This document shows, piece after piece, positions 42,116 through 51,956 of a stretch of DNA of 64,000 nt (its first letter is position 1; every line of letters begins with the position of its first letter). The stretch comes from Platanthera guangdongensis (taxonomy: Eukaryota > Streptophyta > Magnoliopsida > Asparagales > Orchidaceae). The position numbers and the translations under genes were made by a program. The stretch is from NCBI GenBank assembly GCA_039583875.1, contig CM077164.1:65751628-65815627 (forward strand). Reading direction: 5' to 3'. The notes below the pieces were generated by a model. That model did no database searches, was not told the origin of the DNA, and saw only the letters and a program-made list of their open reading frames with translations.

Positions 42116-44678
42116 TTAACCTTCTTTCCTGGCTTTATTCATTTGTGAGAGCCCAAATAATTCATTTAACCTTGCCATTCTGAAGATAGGGTCAAGCTCA
42201 AGATCAAGAGGAGGAGAAGGAGGTCTCTCTAAATTTGCTACCTGGTCTGACTTTAGAGAAGAGATTCTGAACTGAGTAGATTGGTCCTGAAAATTTGTAG
42301 ACACTATATAAAGACCTGGGAGGTGGGACTTCACTAAGCTTTCTTTTTGACTTTCCTGAAGTAATAGACCTTTGAGAGGATGAATGCTTATCAAAAGATC
42401 TGGCTGGAGGAGGATTTGAAGATCTGTCTTGCCTTTGATAGGTCTGGGTAATAGAAGGAGATCTTTGAGATGCTAATCCTGAAGCTCCTGCTACTGGAGG
42501 AGGAGGAGGAGGACCTCTCTTAAACTTCTGAGGTGGAGGAGAGTATCTCCTGCTCTTCTTCTTAGCTTTTTGTTCATTCTTAGATAACCACATCCATCTT
42601 TCCATGCCAGGGTATGGTGTAATCCCTTTCAAAATGTAATAAGGGGTGTCATTTGTATTGCCTGGCTTGGGAGCAACTTTGGGAGCAGCCTTTCTTTTCT
42701 TAGACATTTTCTTCTTCTTAGAGTCAGACTCAGAATCCTCTGAGTCATCATCATGATCTTCATCAGATGATCCTTGGGGATTGTTATAAAGAGCATCAAT
42801 CTCTCTAATCATTTCTATGGGAATTTCCTTAACAGCTGGAGGAGGGACAACTTCAGCAAGGACTGCTTCAGTTTCCATAGCAATGTCTTGAGCAAAAATG
42901 TCATCAAGACTGGGAATGGGGCTATCATCCATAACATAGGATAGTCCAGGAGGGCTAGATATTTGATCATCAGGATGTACTGCTGGAGGAACTACCAAAC
43001 TGCCTTAAGCTCTCTGAGAACTTTAGAAGTTATATGAGGAGAGCAACACATAATATCCAAATAATATGGCTTGGGTCTTGGAAGACAATTAAGATAACTT
43101 GTGCGGAAAGAAGTTAATAGATCAAAAATATCCATTGTGGGATTGATGCAACAATCACCAACAGTCACAACTACTGGAAGAGTGATGTCCTCTGAGTTTG
43201 TATCAAGAGTTATTTCTGCTGAATCTGTATCAATATCAATAGCTTCTGTATATATAACTACTTGATTTTCTGAAGGAACATCTAACTGGTCTTCTGAAGA
43301 GATATCTATCTGCATTTCTACTGGAACTGCTGCTACTGCTAAAACTGCTGCTGAAGGGATCAAGGGAGCTTCTTCATTGGATTTCTCCCCCTACCTGGCT
43401 GCAGAGGCTTCTGTAGTCAGGCCCCCAGAAGAAGAAGCAGAGGATAAAGCAGCAACTCTTTGGGTAAGAGTGTTGATAGAAGCAGTTAGAGGAGCTATAA
43501 CTTGAGCTATAAGAAGCTCTAAGGAAGGAGAAATGAATTGCAGAAGATCTTTAGCTATGATGGAGAAATTGAGATGAAGGGGTTCAGGTTCAGAGGCTGA
43601 GTAAGGAGTTCTATGCCCACAGTTTGAGCAAACAGAGACTGCAGAAGAGAAGTCTGTGCGAGTGTGCTCAGGAAAAGATGATGATGAAGGGGCAGCAGGG
43701 GGAAGAGATGTTGAGGGAACATTTGTTGATGGAACATATGTTGGTGGAGCAGATGTTGATGGAACATTTTCTTGGATGGGGTTAGAGGGGATCTGAGAGG
43801 ATAAAGATGGAGAAAGGATGGGAGAAGAAATGTGATGAGGAGAATCATGAGGATTTTCAGGATGATCTTCATGAGGAGAAGCAAGATTGACTGCATGAGG
43901 AGATGTAGAAAGATCTGGAGAAGACGATGCAGGATGATCTGCATAGTGAGATGCAGAATGATCTACAGTAGGAGATACAGGATGATCTTCTGGAGTTGGG
44001 GAAATAGCTCTGGTATCCTCAGAAGTCCTAGAGGTATTAGGAGGCCTAGGAATGGTCCTCTCCCATTTTCCAAACAAAGAGGAATCCAACCTCTTGCAGG
44101 CATTGATGAATTGGGTCTGGGAGACCATCAGTTCAGGGGCTTTTGCCTGGATAAATATCCCTAATAACCCAAAGCATACCTCTTTCTTAGAGCATTTCCT
44201 TCTAATCAATGAAAATAACAAATCAGCCCAGTTGACTGACGTTCCATTAACCAGAGCAGACATAATAACAAACTGCTGCCTGTTAATGTTATCATGGGCA
44301 GAGTGCTTTCCCAGCAACACTTTCCCGACAACATCAGCCAAGAACTTATATTGAGCAGATAAGTTCTTCTTGAGCAACTTTGCTAGCACTCCATCAGGAT
44401 GACCCATCCTTCCCAGCATAGTTCTATATTCAGAACTAATTTCCAGCAATTGATCCAATCATGGTTGATTCATCTAGGCAGTTTGAAGAGTAAACCCATT
44501 CTTTAATCTCCGCAGTTGGTAACTTGATTCTCTTTGTCATAAACTTCCTCAGACCTTGATTTCCACAAAGCTGCAGCATATCCATGAATATCGGATCGCA
44601 ATGGCTGATCGAGTCGAAATCGATGTCAAACCCTGCGTCAAATTTCATCGCAGATAGGGTAGCCGCCGGAATCGCCAT
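42116..44678 (-). pseudogene. Sirevirus 1 env-position ORF
   Basis: The ATG at 44678 opens MAIPAATLSAMKFDAGFD. Frames 44678-44436, 44458-43391, 43363-42992 and 42998-42116 follow with at least three frame changes, about 850 residues in all. The N-terminal 230 residues form a helical domain: RKFMTKRIKLPTAEIKEWV, FLADVVGKVLLGKHSAHD, QFVIMSALVNGTSVNWADLL and KRLDSSLFGKWERT. The same pattern is found in Sirevirus 2. The rest is low complexity: His/Pro/Ser repeats, an acidic DEDHDDDSEDSESD run with KKKKMSKKRK, and a Pro run. No signal peptide or clear membrane segment is seen, so an envelope role is doubtful. Confidence 0.8.
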
Positions 44679-44819
44679 TAGAAACCTACAAGAGAGAACA
44701 CGAGAACAAGTGCAGGAGGGGAAGTTTGAAAGCGCGGGATAGAGCACGACGATAAACCCTTAAGTAGGTTTTTCAGAATGTGACGAGTCGGGCTCTGTCC
44801 TACGATAAGTAAAGAAAAA

Positions 44820-45005
44820 CATCGATCTCAGATTTAAGAGGGTAAATAGATCGTCGATCTCCGTTCGACGATTTATCTTCTGAAGTATAGGCGTCAATCT
44901 CCGTTCGATGATGTTTACTTCACAAAGCTGTCGTCAATCGCAGGTCGATGATTTAGCTCAGGATCAGTTCGAAGATCATCGAACTATGTTCGACGATTTT
45001 GGAAC
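44820..45005. repeat. GTTCGACGAT palindromic words upstream of extra ORF
   Basis: About six GATCGTCGATCTCCGTTCGA-type words lie between the RNase H end and the extra-ORF ATG. They are the same words as in the LTR and in the gag C-terminus of this element. Confidence 0.85.
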
Positions 45006-45150
45006 AGATCCAAAACCTAGGGCAGAAAAGTTAAATTAATCCTTCCCATTGATGATTCCAAAGCTGATTCAGGAAGAACATGTGCTTCTTTTCATTTAGG
45101 GGTTTGGTGAAATGTGCGCTCTTTGAAAATCAGTGGAGATAAAGTCAAGA

Positions 45151-46221
45151 TTAATTTTTCTTTTTGTTTACATTATCTCTAATGAAATGATGTCTTATTT
45201 TTGTATGTTTTGTTCTAAAATGATGCATTGGATTATGTGTTATAGATATAACACTTGTACTGTCACAGAAAATGGTTGAATTATTTAGATTGAGATCATA
45301 ATCTAAAAGGTTGTTTTGTATCCACAAGATCTGTGAACAGCAACTGCCAGTAGCCATATATTCAAGGTAAAATTCTTCAGGGTTCACCTGGAACCTAGCA
45401 CAAAGGCATATGACAAACATGATATCTGGTCTGCTTGCTGTTAGATATAATGGGGATCCAACAATTGCCCTATACCTGGTCTGATCAACAGGTTTTCCAT
45501 GTTCATCAGAGTCTAATACAGCATTGGCAGCCATGGGGGTCTTCATAGGAGAGGCATCAGTCATCCCAAACTTCTTAATAAGCTCATTAGCATATTTAGG
45601 CTCTATTTGTTTGGGCGTTTCGCAACTCCGTTTTGGGGAAACGCCGCCGGAAGGAGGGTAAACAAATGAACCTCCGGCGGCGTTTGCTCCATTTCCACCC
45701 GCCCGCCTTGAGAAACGCCCCAAAAAGCTTCGTTTGGAGCAGCCACCTCCCCCCCTCCGGTTCAAACTCTCTGTTTCCACCCGCCGGATCGACCCGCCAC
45801 CTCTAAAACAAATGAAGCCTTAGATTGGGAAATGGAGATTCCATCAAAAGATTGTTTCAATTGGATACCAAGGAAATAAGATGGCTCACCCATGCTACTC
45901 ATCTCAAATTTGGAATGCATTAGATCAGAAAATTACTTGCACAATTTGGGATCAGTAGAACCAAATATGATGTCATCTACATATATTTGTACTATTAAAA
46001 TTTTATCATGATGCAATTTTGTAAAAAGAGTTCTATCTATCATGCAATTTGAGAACAAAATATGGATGAGTTGGAAAAACAGAACCTGTAGGTTGTTCAA
46101 CATGAACCACTTCTTTAAGTACTCCATTCAAGAATGCACTCTTCACATCCATTTGGTAGACCTTGAACTTCTGGAATGCAGCATAGGCCAGCAAAATCCT
46201 TATAACCTCTAGCCTGGCAAC
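45151..46221 (-). pseudogene. Sirevirus 1 RT and RNase H, deleted
   Basis: RT begins at VARLEVIRILLAYAAF (46220) with [10 protein letters not shown] and HVEQPTG. A gap follows, then VQIYVDDIIFGSTDP in frame 45933-46127 and MSSMGEPSYFLG-type sequence. RT is then cut by the MITE (45599-45819) and resumes at YANELIKKFGMTDASPM. TASRPDIMFVICLCARFQVNPEEF jumps to EYMATGSCCSQILWIQ, so about 100 residues of RNase H are deleted. The end has CDSTSVISITHNP and RTKHTKIRHHFIRD. The first 60 residues of frame 45151-45780 are MITE sequence, not RT. Confidence 0.9.
45599..45819 (+). mobile_element. Tourist-like MITE, copy 1, inside Sirevirus RT
   Basis: 221 bp with TTA at 45596-45598 and 45820-45822. Ends are GGCTCTATTTGTTTGG and, complemented, GGCTTCATTTGTTTT. 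The interior is nearly the same as copy 2 at 32297-32516 in inverse orientation. It splits the RT thumb region of Sirevirus 1. Confidence 0.92.
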
Positions 46222-46430
46222 TTTCTTGAAAATCACTGTTCCAATCTTGACTTTACCATAACTTTTGTTCTGGCCACAGTTTGAATCACCAAAGATAAAC
46301 TTTGCTCCCATCTTGGACTTGTAATCACTTAAGTTGTCCTTGCTCCCTATCATATACTTGGAGCAACTACTGTTCAGGTACCAATGTTGATTATATGCTG
46401 GACAGTTCTTTTCCTGTAAGAAAAATAGCT
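46222..46430 (-). pseudogene. Sirevirus 1 protease remnant fused to RT
   Basis: The frame reads CPAYNQHWYLNSSCSKYMIG, then GAKFIFGDSNCGQ. The copia protease active site is W-x-L/I-D-S-G-C-S/A-x-H-M; here D-S-G is N-S-S and His is Tyr, so it is inactive. Right after IGTVIFKK it changes into RT (VARLE) at about 46221 with no stop. Integrase and the RT N-terminus, normally well over 1.5 kb, are absent. Confidence 0.82.
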
Positions 46431-47798
46431 AATTGTTTTTGACCCAGGTAACCTTGGGTTCTTGGTGATTTACATAACTATAACTGGAAATGTAACAACA
46501 TTCGGGTTGATTCTTGTAACCTTTAAGATGATATCTTCTTGGTGGTATTATCCATTGATTAAATAGATTGAAGTTGCTATTAGAATTTAGTTTTCTGCTA
46601 ATAGAATCTGGGATCGACGATTTCTGGTGGAATTGTCGAACTGAGCTCGACGATGTTGGATGAGATCTTCGATCTCTGCTCAAAGAATGAAAATAATCAT
46701 TCTCGGGGCACCACAATCGTCGATCTCTGTTCGACAAATCATACTGATATCGTAGATCGTAGATCAAAGAATGATTACTACTGAAGTTTGCGTTCAGAGA
46801 TCGTCGATCTGCGTTCGACGACAAGTATTGATCTCGTCGATCTCGGTTCACAGAGTAATAACGACTACTATCTGTGTTCCACGATCGTCGATCTCTGCTC
46901 GACAAAAAGTGATGATATCGTCGATCCCCTTTTGCTGAGTAGTTAAACCCAACCTCTGGGTTCAGAGATCGTCGATCGTCGTTCGACGAGTAATACTGAG
47001 ATCGTCGATCTTGGTTCGACGACTTATTTTGAACAAAAAATTTCTGAATATTTTTAGTTTGTTTTGGTAAAAATTCAGTTATTTTTTCTAAATCTATTAT
47101 CTTTTCTTTGCCTTTCACTGATTCTAATGAAGCTAATTTTTTTGAAGTAATTGTTAATTTTTCTTTGAGTTGAATGTTTTCAGAAGATAAATTAATTACT
47201 TTTTCTGTAAGAATTTTTATCTCCTTCTCAGATAGAATCAAATCATTGCATAAAATTTTAAAATCTTCTTTAAAATGTTCTGAAGAGAAATCAAGGGAGG
47301 AAATAACCTGATCCTCTTCTGATTCTGTTATTGATTCTTCATCATATTCAGATTCTTCATTATAGCTGCTGGAAGATGCATTGATTGCCATCAAGCAGAA
47401 TTCTCTTGCTCTTATTTCTTCTTCATCCTCAGTTGTACAGGATGAAGCTTCAGAGTCACTCCAAGATTCAGCTTTAAATGTTCTTTCTTTTGCTGATCCA
47501 GCAGCCATTGCTGTGAGGGAGTCCCAGATTTCCTTTGCTGAAGTACATTCAGCCACTTCTTGAAAAATGTCATCAGACATTGATTGAGCAAGGATGTCCA
47601 TTGCTCTTGCATCAGCAATTTTTAGTAATTTTGGGCTTCTGAGGCTGCAGATAGTGTAATGGGACCTGACAAAATAGAGTTGTAAATGGCTTCATCAATA
47701 GAATTCATAAACAATTTAATTCTTGCCTTTCAGATGGCAAACCTATTAAGGTTGCAAACTGGAGGTCTGGTGTTTGCATAATTCTTGTTCTGTACCAT
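46429..47798 (-). pseudogene. Sirevirus 1 gag, deleted and repeat-bearing
   Basis: The ATG at 47798 opens MVQNKNYANTRPPV, with a stop in place of Trp in the next block (FAI*KARIKLF). A later frame (46429-47601) has DIFQEVAECTSAKEIWDSLTAMA. It then jumps to an acidic SWSDSEASSCTTEDEEE stretch, so the capsid core is deleted. A coiled coil follows (ILTEKVINLSSENIQLKEKL). The C-terminal 150 residues carry about nine DRRS/DRRY-type repeats, each encoded by a GATCGTCGATC palindromic word. No CCHC zinc knuckle remains. Confidence 0.8.
46610..47035. repeat. GATCGTCGATC palindromic words inside gag frame
   Basis: Roughly ten GATCGTCGATC(T/C) or GTTCGACGA words, 25-60 bp apart, are mostly in the same codon phase, giving Asp-Arg-Arg-(Ser/Tyr). 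They match the LTR words of the same element. Confidence 0.85.
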
Positions 47799-47890
47799 GG
47801 CTATGTTTATGATCTAAATGAAAATGAAATAATGTGTAGATCTAACAAATGATCTTTGGTTCAAGGTTTAGCTTGTACAACCAAAGGAAC

Positions 47891-47904
47891 CTGCTCTGAT
47901 ACCA
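47891..47904 (-). other. tRNA-iMet primer binding site, Sirevirus 1
   Basis: The minus strand reads TGGTATCAGAGCAG, two bases after the 5' LTR. The first 12 bases match the initiator-Met site exactly. Confidence 0.92.
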
Positions 47905-47906
47905 AT

Positions 47907-49434
47907 TGAAAGTGATGTGTTAGATCTAATATACTCTAGAGGGGGGGGGGGGTGAATAGAGTATTTGTAGGTCCTTATAAAAAAACAGTTACAACATCTG
48001 CTGTAATTGAAATGTGCAGAATTAAACTAAAGTAAATAATCACACAGTAGTCCTAAAAATACAAGCATAGCAAGAACAAAAAAAAGGGGCAGCCGGAAGA
48101 CACAAGAAATTTTATAGTGGTTCCCCAATCAGGGTACATCGACTCTTCTACCACCCTGGTAGGAATCCACTCAAGTTTTTGATCAGCTGCCTGACACCAA
48201 TGAGATTTTGATCAGGTACTCAAAAACCAAACCCTCAAGTATTTTGATCAGGTGACTTGTAACCATGAATCACTTTTGAAGGGAGATGACAACCCTTTAC
48301 AGAGATGGGGAGGAGAGAGTGATGGAAGTCTTCTTTTCTCAATCACAATGAGAAGACTATGTGGATTCAGTGATGTTGTCAAAGCTCCCCCTGAGATGTA
48401 GAAGAGTTCAGGAGAACTGGAGCTTTGCACAGGGTGATAAGCCTTCAATTAAGAGACTTGATTCAGGAGCTTTAGACTGATGGTGCTTGAATGTCTTAGC
48501 AAGGTCCTGGAGAAGAAGAACAGGAAGACTCTTGATTTGAAAAAGGTGTTCTTCTTGCTTCTTCTACAAATTACTGACAGAATGAGAAATCTGATGAAGA
48601 TCTGCTTCAGAATATCTTTTGATGAAAGCAAGAATGATCTTTTCTGTCTGTCTCTCACTCTTTTTCTGAGAGCCTATTTTGGCAGCCAACTCAAGATCAA
48701 AAATCAGATGACTGCTTTGTTCTCTCTGAATTAAATCATAGAAAAACCTTCGTTTTAATTTCAAAACATTCCTTTCCAATATTCTGTAGGAATCGAGGAG
48801 AAGACAAAACGGATACAAAAATTGCAATAAATGATTTCCTCAATTGTCTTTGGCATGTAATAAAGTATAATAACTCTGTGAAGACCTGTAGTTAATGCTG
48901 CAATAGAAACAGCTATAATCCTTGAAAACATCAGCATTAACTTTCAGAGATTTGATGTCATAAATAGCATTGACAAAATAAGAATGAAATCTTCAAGACA
49001 GTTGAGCTATAAGGCAGTTGAACACAGAATAATAATCGCTGAGTTTAGATAGAAGATCGTCGAGCTGAGACAGGAAATCGTCGATCTGAGATCTGAGATC
49101 GTCGAGCTGAGATCAACTATCTGCGATCTGAGATATCCGAGAACTGAAGAGAAAGCGTCGACCTGAGCTTGTCGTCGAGCTCAGTTCAGAGACTAATCTC
49201 TGAGATCGTCGATCGGATATCGACGATCGTCGAGCTGAATTCGACGAAAGTCGAACTGGTCTGAAATTCAGACTTTACTTATGAGTCTTGGTCTTTTAAA
49301 TGAAGTCCAATGCCGGTCTTTGTGAAGCATGTTCTACTAAGACTAACTTAGAGCTAGACTTTGACCCGGGCTATACAAGTGGGTCAACCAACCTATGAGT
49401 GAACCTATCCCAAATCAAACATGGGGTTCCAACA
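47907..49434 (-). repeat. 5' LTR of Sirevirus 1, 1528 bp
   Basis: Same ends and content as 40136-41691, including a TCGA-word cluster at 49030-49260. The G-run near its plus-strand start is longer (13 G) than in the other LTR. Confidence 0.94.
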
Positions 49435-49439
49435 GTGTG
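49435..49439. repeat. Target site duplication GTGTG, right
   Basis: Directly follows the right LTR. Equals 40131-40135. Confidence 0.92.
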
Positions 49440-49910
49440 GAAGCTTACTTGTATGAGTTTACTCGCTTGGGGCGGTATGCGGGTTCTATTTTTGCTAATG
49501 AGCAGAGGAAGACGAATCAGTTCTATGAACCAGGGCTTCCATGCATTGGTCGACACTGCATGCGCGCTGGAAAAGGATATGAAGATGGTGCAGGGGAAGA
49601 GGCCCTTGGCTATGACACAGTCGGAGTTCAAGGTGCCCCTACCGATGAAGTCATTTTATAAGAAGAAATGGGGCAAGAGGCCCAAGACGACATGACAAGC
49701 TCCTTCTTCGGTTGCATCGGGAGCAACGTCGGGGACCACCGCAAGGCCGGAAACTCGTATGTGCTTTATGTGTGGACAGGTGGGGCATATAGCCTGTGAT
49801 TGTCGGGTGTCACCAAAGAAGGAAAAGAAGGCGGGAGCGTCCTATGTGGAGAAAGGAAAGGCAGTAGTGGAGTCTTTTGCCTCGCAGGCGCAGCCCCGGG
49901 TCTAAAATCT
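49440..49910 (+). pseudogene. Chromovirus gag, second part with zinc knuckle
   Basis: Continues gag after the Sirevirus: EAYLYEFTRLGRYAG, then a frameshift near 49530 to ALVDTACALEKDM and FKVPLPMKSFYKKKWG. After a stop at 49693 the knuckle [15 protein letters not shown] (49758-49802; CxxCxxxxHxxxxC) follows, then [20 protein letters not shown]. The knuckle is intact. The frame is lost at a stop just before the RNase H joint near 49904. Confidence 0.82.
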
Positions 49911-49914
49911 TGGC

Positions 49915-50672
49915 CTGCGGGAGGGAAGGAAGGATTTCACATATATACTGATGCCTCATATCAGGGGATGGGTGCGGTATTGATGCAGCACAGATACGTC
50001 ATCGCTTATGCTTCGAGGCAGTTGAAGAAGCATGAACAAAATTACCCCGTACATGATTTAGAACTCGGGGCGGTGGTATTTGCATTAAAGATCTGGAGAC
50101 ATTACTTATTTGGGGTTCATTGTGATATCTTCTCGGATCACAAGAACCTAAAATATGTTGACACGCAGAAAGACCTGAACCTGCGCCAGATGAGGTGGCT
50201 TGAGTTCTTATACGACTATGATTACACCATGTATTATCATCCGGGGAAGGCGAACACCGTGGCAGATGCCTTGAGCAGGAGAGCCAGCTCCTCATTACCG
50301 GAGACTCGAGTGATGTCTATGGAGCTGTTGCAGATGTTAGAGGATATGCACATTACGGTCGTTTCCGAGTCCCAGCTGGATATCTACCGGGAATATTTGA
50401 ACTCCCTGATCGTGGAATGTGATATACAAGAGTGCATCAGGGTACAACTGAGGTTGGATGCAGCTTTGGTGTCGGTGTTCAGGGCACTGGAAGAGGGCAG
50501 GCTAGGTGATTATTCTTTGCTTGATGGCCTCGTCCATTTCCACGGTAGTGTTTATATACCCGCAGGAGGTGGTATCCGGGAGGATATACTCAAGGAGGCA
50601 CATAGTTCTCAGTACTCAGTGCACCCCGGTATCACCAAGATGACAACAGATCAGCGGAAGAGCATGTATTAG
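49915..50672 (+). pseudogene. Chromovirus RNase H and integrase N-terminus
   Basis: The frame gives [60 protein letters not shown] and [16 protein letters not shown], a complete gypsy RNase H with its Asp/Glu residues. The integrase N-terminus follows ([34 protein letters not shown]) and ends at TAG 50670. RNase H is joined almost directly to the end of gag, so protease and the whole RT have been deleted. Upstream residues in frame 49800-49914 are out-of-frame gag. Confidence 0.9.
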
Positions 50673-51860
50673 CCGGGGATAAAGAGGGAGATCATCTTCT
50701 ATGTGACACACTACGAGATATGTCAGGGAGTAAAAGCTGAATGCAAGAGCCCCGGAGGGTTGCTACAGTCCCTGCCAGTCCCTGAGTGGAAGTTTGAGGA
50801 TATTGCTATGGATTTTGTGCATGGATTGCCTCGCTCCCACTCAGGGCACGATTCTGTTTGGGTCATTGTTGACAGGCTGACCAAGGTGGCCCGGTTTATA
50901 CCTATCAGGAAGGACAACCCAGTCATTGTTTTGGTGAGATTGTTTGTGGAACAGTTCATCAGGTATCACGGGGTCCCCCGGACTATTATCTCGGATCGTG
51001 ACGGTCGATTCACTTCTAGGTAATGGAGAGCGGTGCAGGCTTATTTGGGTTCTCATCTTGCTTTTAGCACCGCTTTACATCCATAGACCGACGGTCAGAC
51101 AGAGCGGACCATCAGGAACATGGAGGATCTGCTATGATTGTGTATACTGGATACAGGAAGGCCCTGGGAGAGACTGTTGCCTCTAGTCGAGTTCTCCTAC
51201 AACATCAGTCACCAGACAAGCATTGGGATGACACCTTATGAGGCTCTTTACGGGAGTAAATGCCAGGCACCGCTATCTTGGGTCCAGGATGAGGACCCCA
51301 GGGCACTTGGATTGGAATATATTGAGGATACGAATGCTCAGATACGATTGATCAGGGACCAGATGCTAGAGGCCCAGAGCAGGCAGGCGAAGTACTACGA
51401 TGCGCGACATCAGAATGTGGAGTTCCAGGTGGGGGATAGAGTGTTCTTGAAGATAAGTCTGGTGCATGGTGTTTCTTGGGTGCAGAGGCACAAGAAGCTC
51501 AGTACTCGGTATATGGGGCCATAATTGATTCTGGAGCGGATCGGTCCCTTGGCCTACAGGTTGGAGCTGCCGCCAGAGCTGGAGACCTTGCACGACGTCT
51601 TCCATGTCTCCTCGCTACGGAGAGCTCTCCTTTGGCCAGAGCAGCATATCACCACTACAGTAGGCCCGTTAGCATCTGACAGATCAGTTCGTTTGGAGCC
51701 GCTCCGGATCGATGATACCGCGGTCCGAGTGCTGCAGAAGAAGAATGTTCCCCTGGTGAAGGTATTGTGGTCCAACCATGGACGGGAGTAGCATACCTGG
51801 GAGCTGAGGGATCTGATGCTAGAGCGGCACCCGGAGATTTTTACCTCAGGTAACACTTTA
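50673..51860 (+). pseudogene. Chromovirus integrase and chromodomain-like end
   Basis: Frame 50703-51023: the zinc part CQGVKAECKSPGG (second Cys changed), DFVHGLPRS with the first Asp, and ISDRDGRFTS with the second. Stops at 51021 and 51087 follow; the Glu is in TDGQTERTIR between them. Frame 51138-51524 has LVEFSYNISHQTSIGMTPYEALYG and VGDRVFLKIS. Frame 51525-51791 has IGPLAYRLELP and DVFHVSSLR, then PLRIDDTAVRVLQ, VKVLWSNHGRE and, after a stop, HTWELRDLMLERHPEIF. That last block has the form of the C-terminal chromodomain of these elements. Confidence 0.87.
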
Positions 51861-51956
51861 ATTAATGTTTAAAGTACTTAAATTTTTATATACTTGAAAA
51901 CCCCGTAGGCCCAAACTTAAATTTCGGGGACAAAATTATTCATTTGTTTATTGGAG

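Larger units (their letters stand above)
40136..49434 (-). mobile_element. Sirevirus 1 (Ty1/copia), full ends, internally deleted
   Basis: LTRs at 40136-41691 and 47907-49434 (TGAAAGTGATG...GGTTCCAACA on the plus strand) are flanked by GTGTG duplications. A tRNA-iMet primer site lies beside the 5' LTR and the polypurine tract CCAAATAGGGGGAGAT beside the 3' LTR. On the minus strand: gag, protease remnant, RT and RNase H remnants, then a 2.5-kb extra ORF in the env position. That ORF, the linker style and the tract are Sirevirus features. Integrase is wholly missing, and parts of gag, RT and RNase H are deleted. A MITE sits in RT. The element could only move with outside help. Confidence 0.93.
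37045..51945 (+). mobile_element. Ty3/gypsy chromovirus (Tekay/Del-like), split by a Sirevirus
   Basis: A 5' LTR (37045-39349) and tRNA-Met-type primer site are followed by gag (39566-40135). The element then breaks for a 9.3-kb Sirevirus and resumes at 49435 with the rest of gag, a zinc knuckle, RNase H, integrase and a chromodomain-like end near 51860. Protease and RT are missing between the knuckle and RNase H. The sequence after the AAATTTCGGGGACAAAATTA tail at 51918-51937 starts another LTR that does not resemble the 5' LTR. Many stops and frameshifts make it inactive. Confidence 0.87.

Noticed and set aside
42116..44678. Calling the extra ORF a true envelope glycoprotein
   Set aside because: No signal peptide, membrane anchor or cysteine pattern is visible. 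Only its position matches env.
45600..45780. Gly/Arg-rich N-terminal domain on the Sirevirus 1 RT frame
   Set aside because: These residues are the translation of the inserted MITE, as shown by its TTA duplications and its copies at 32297 and 32644.
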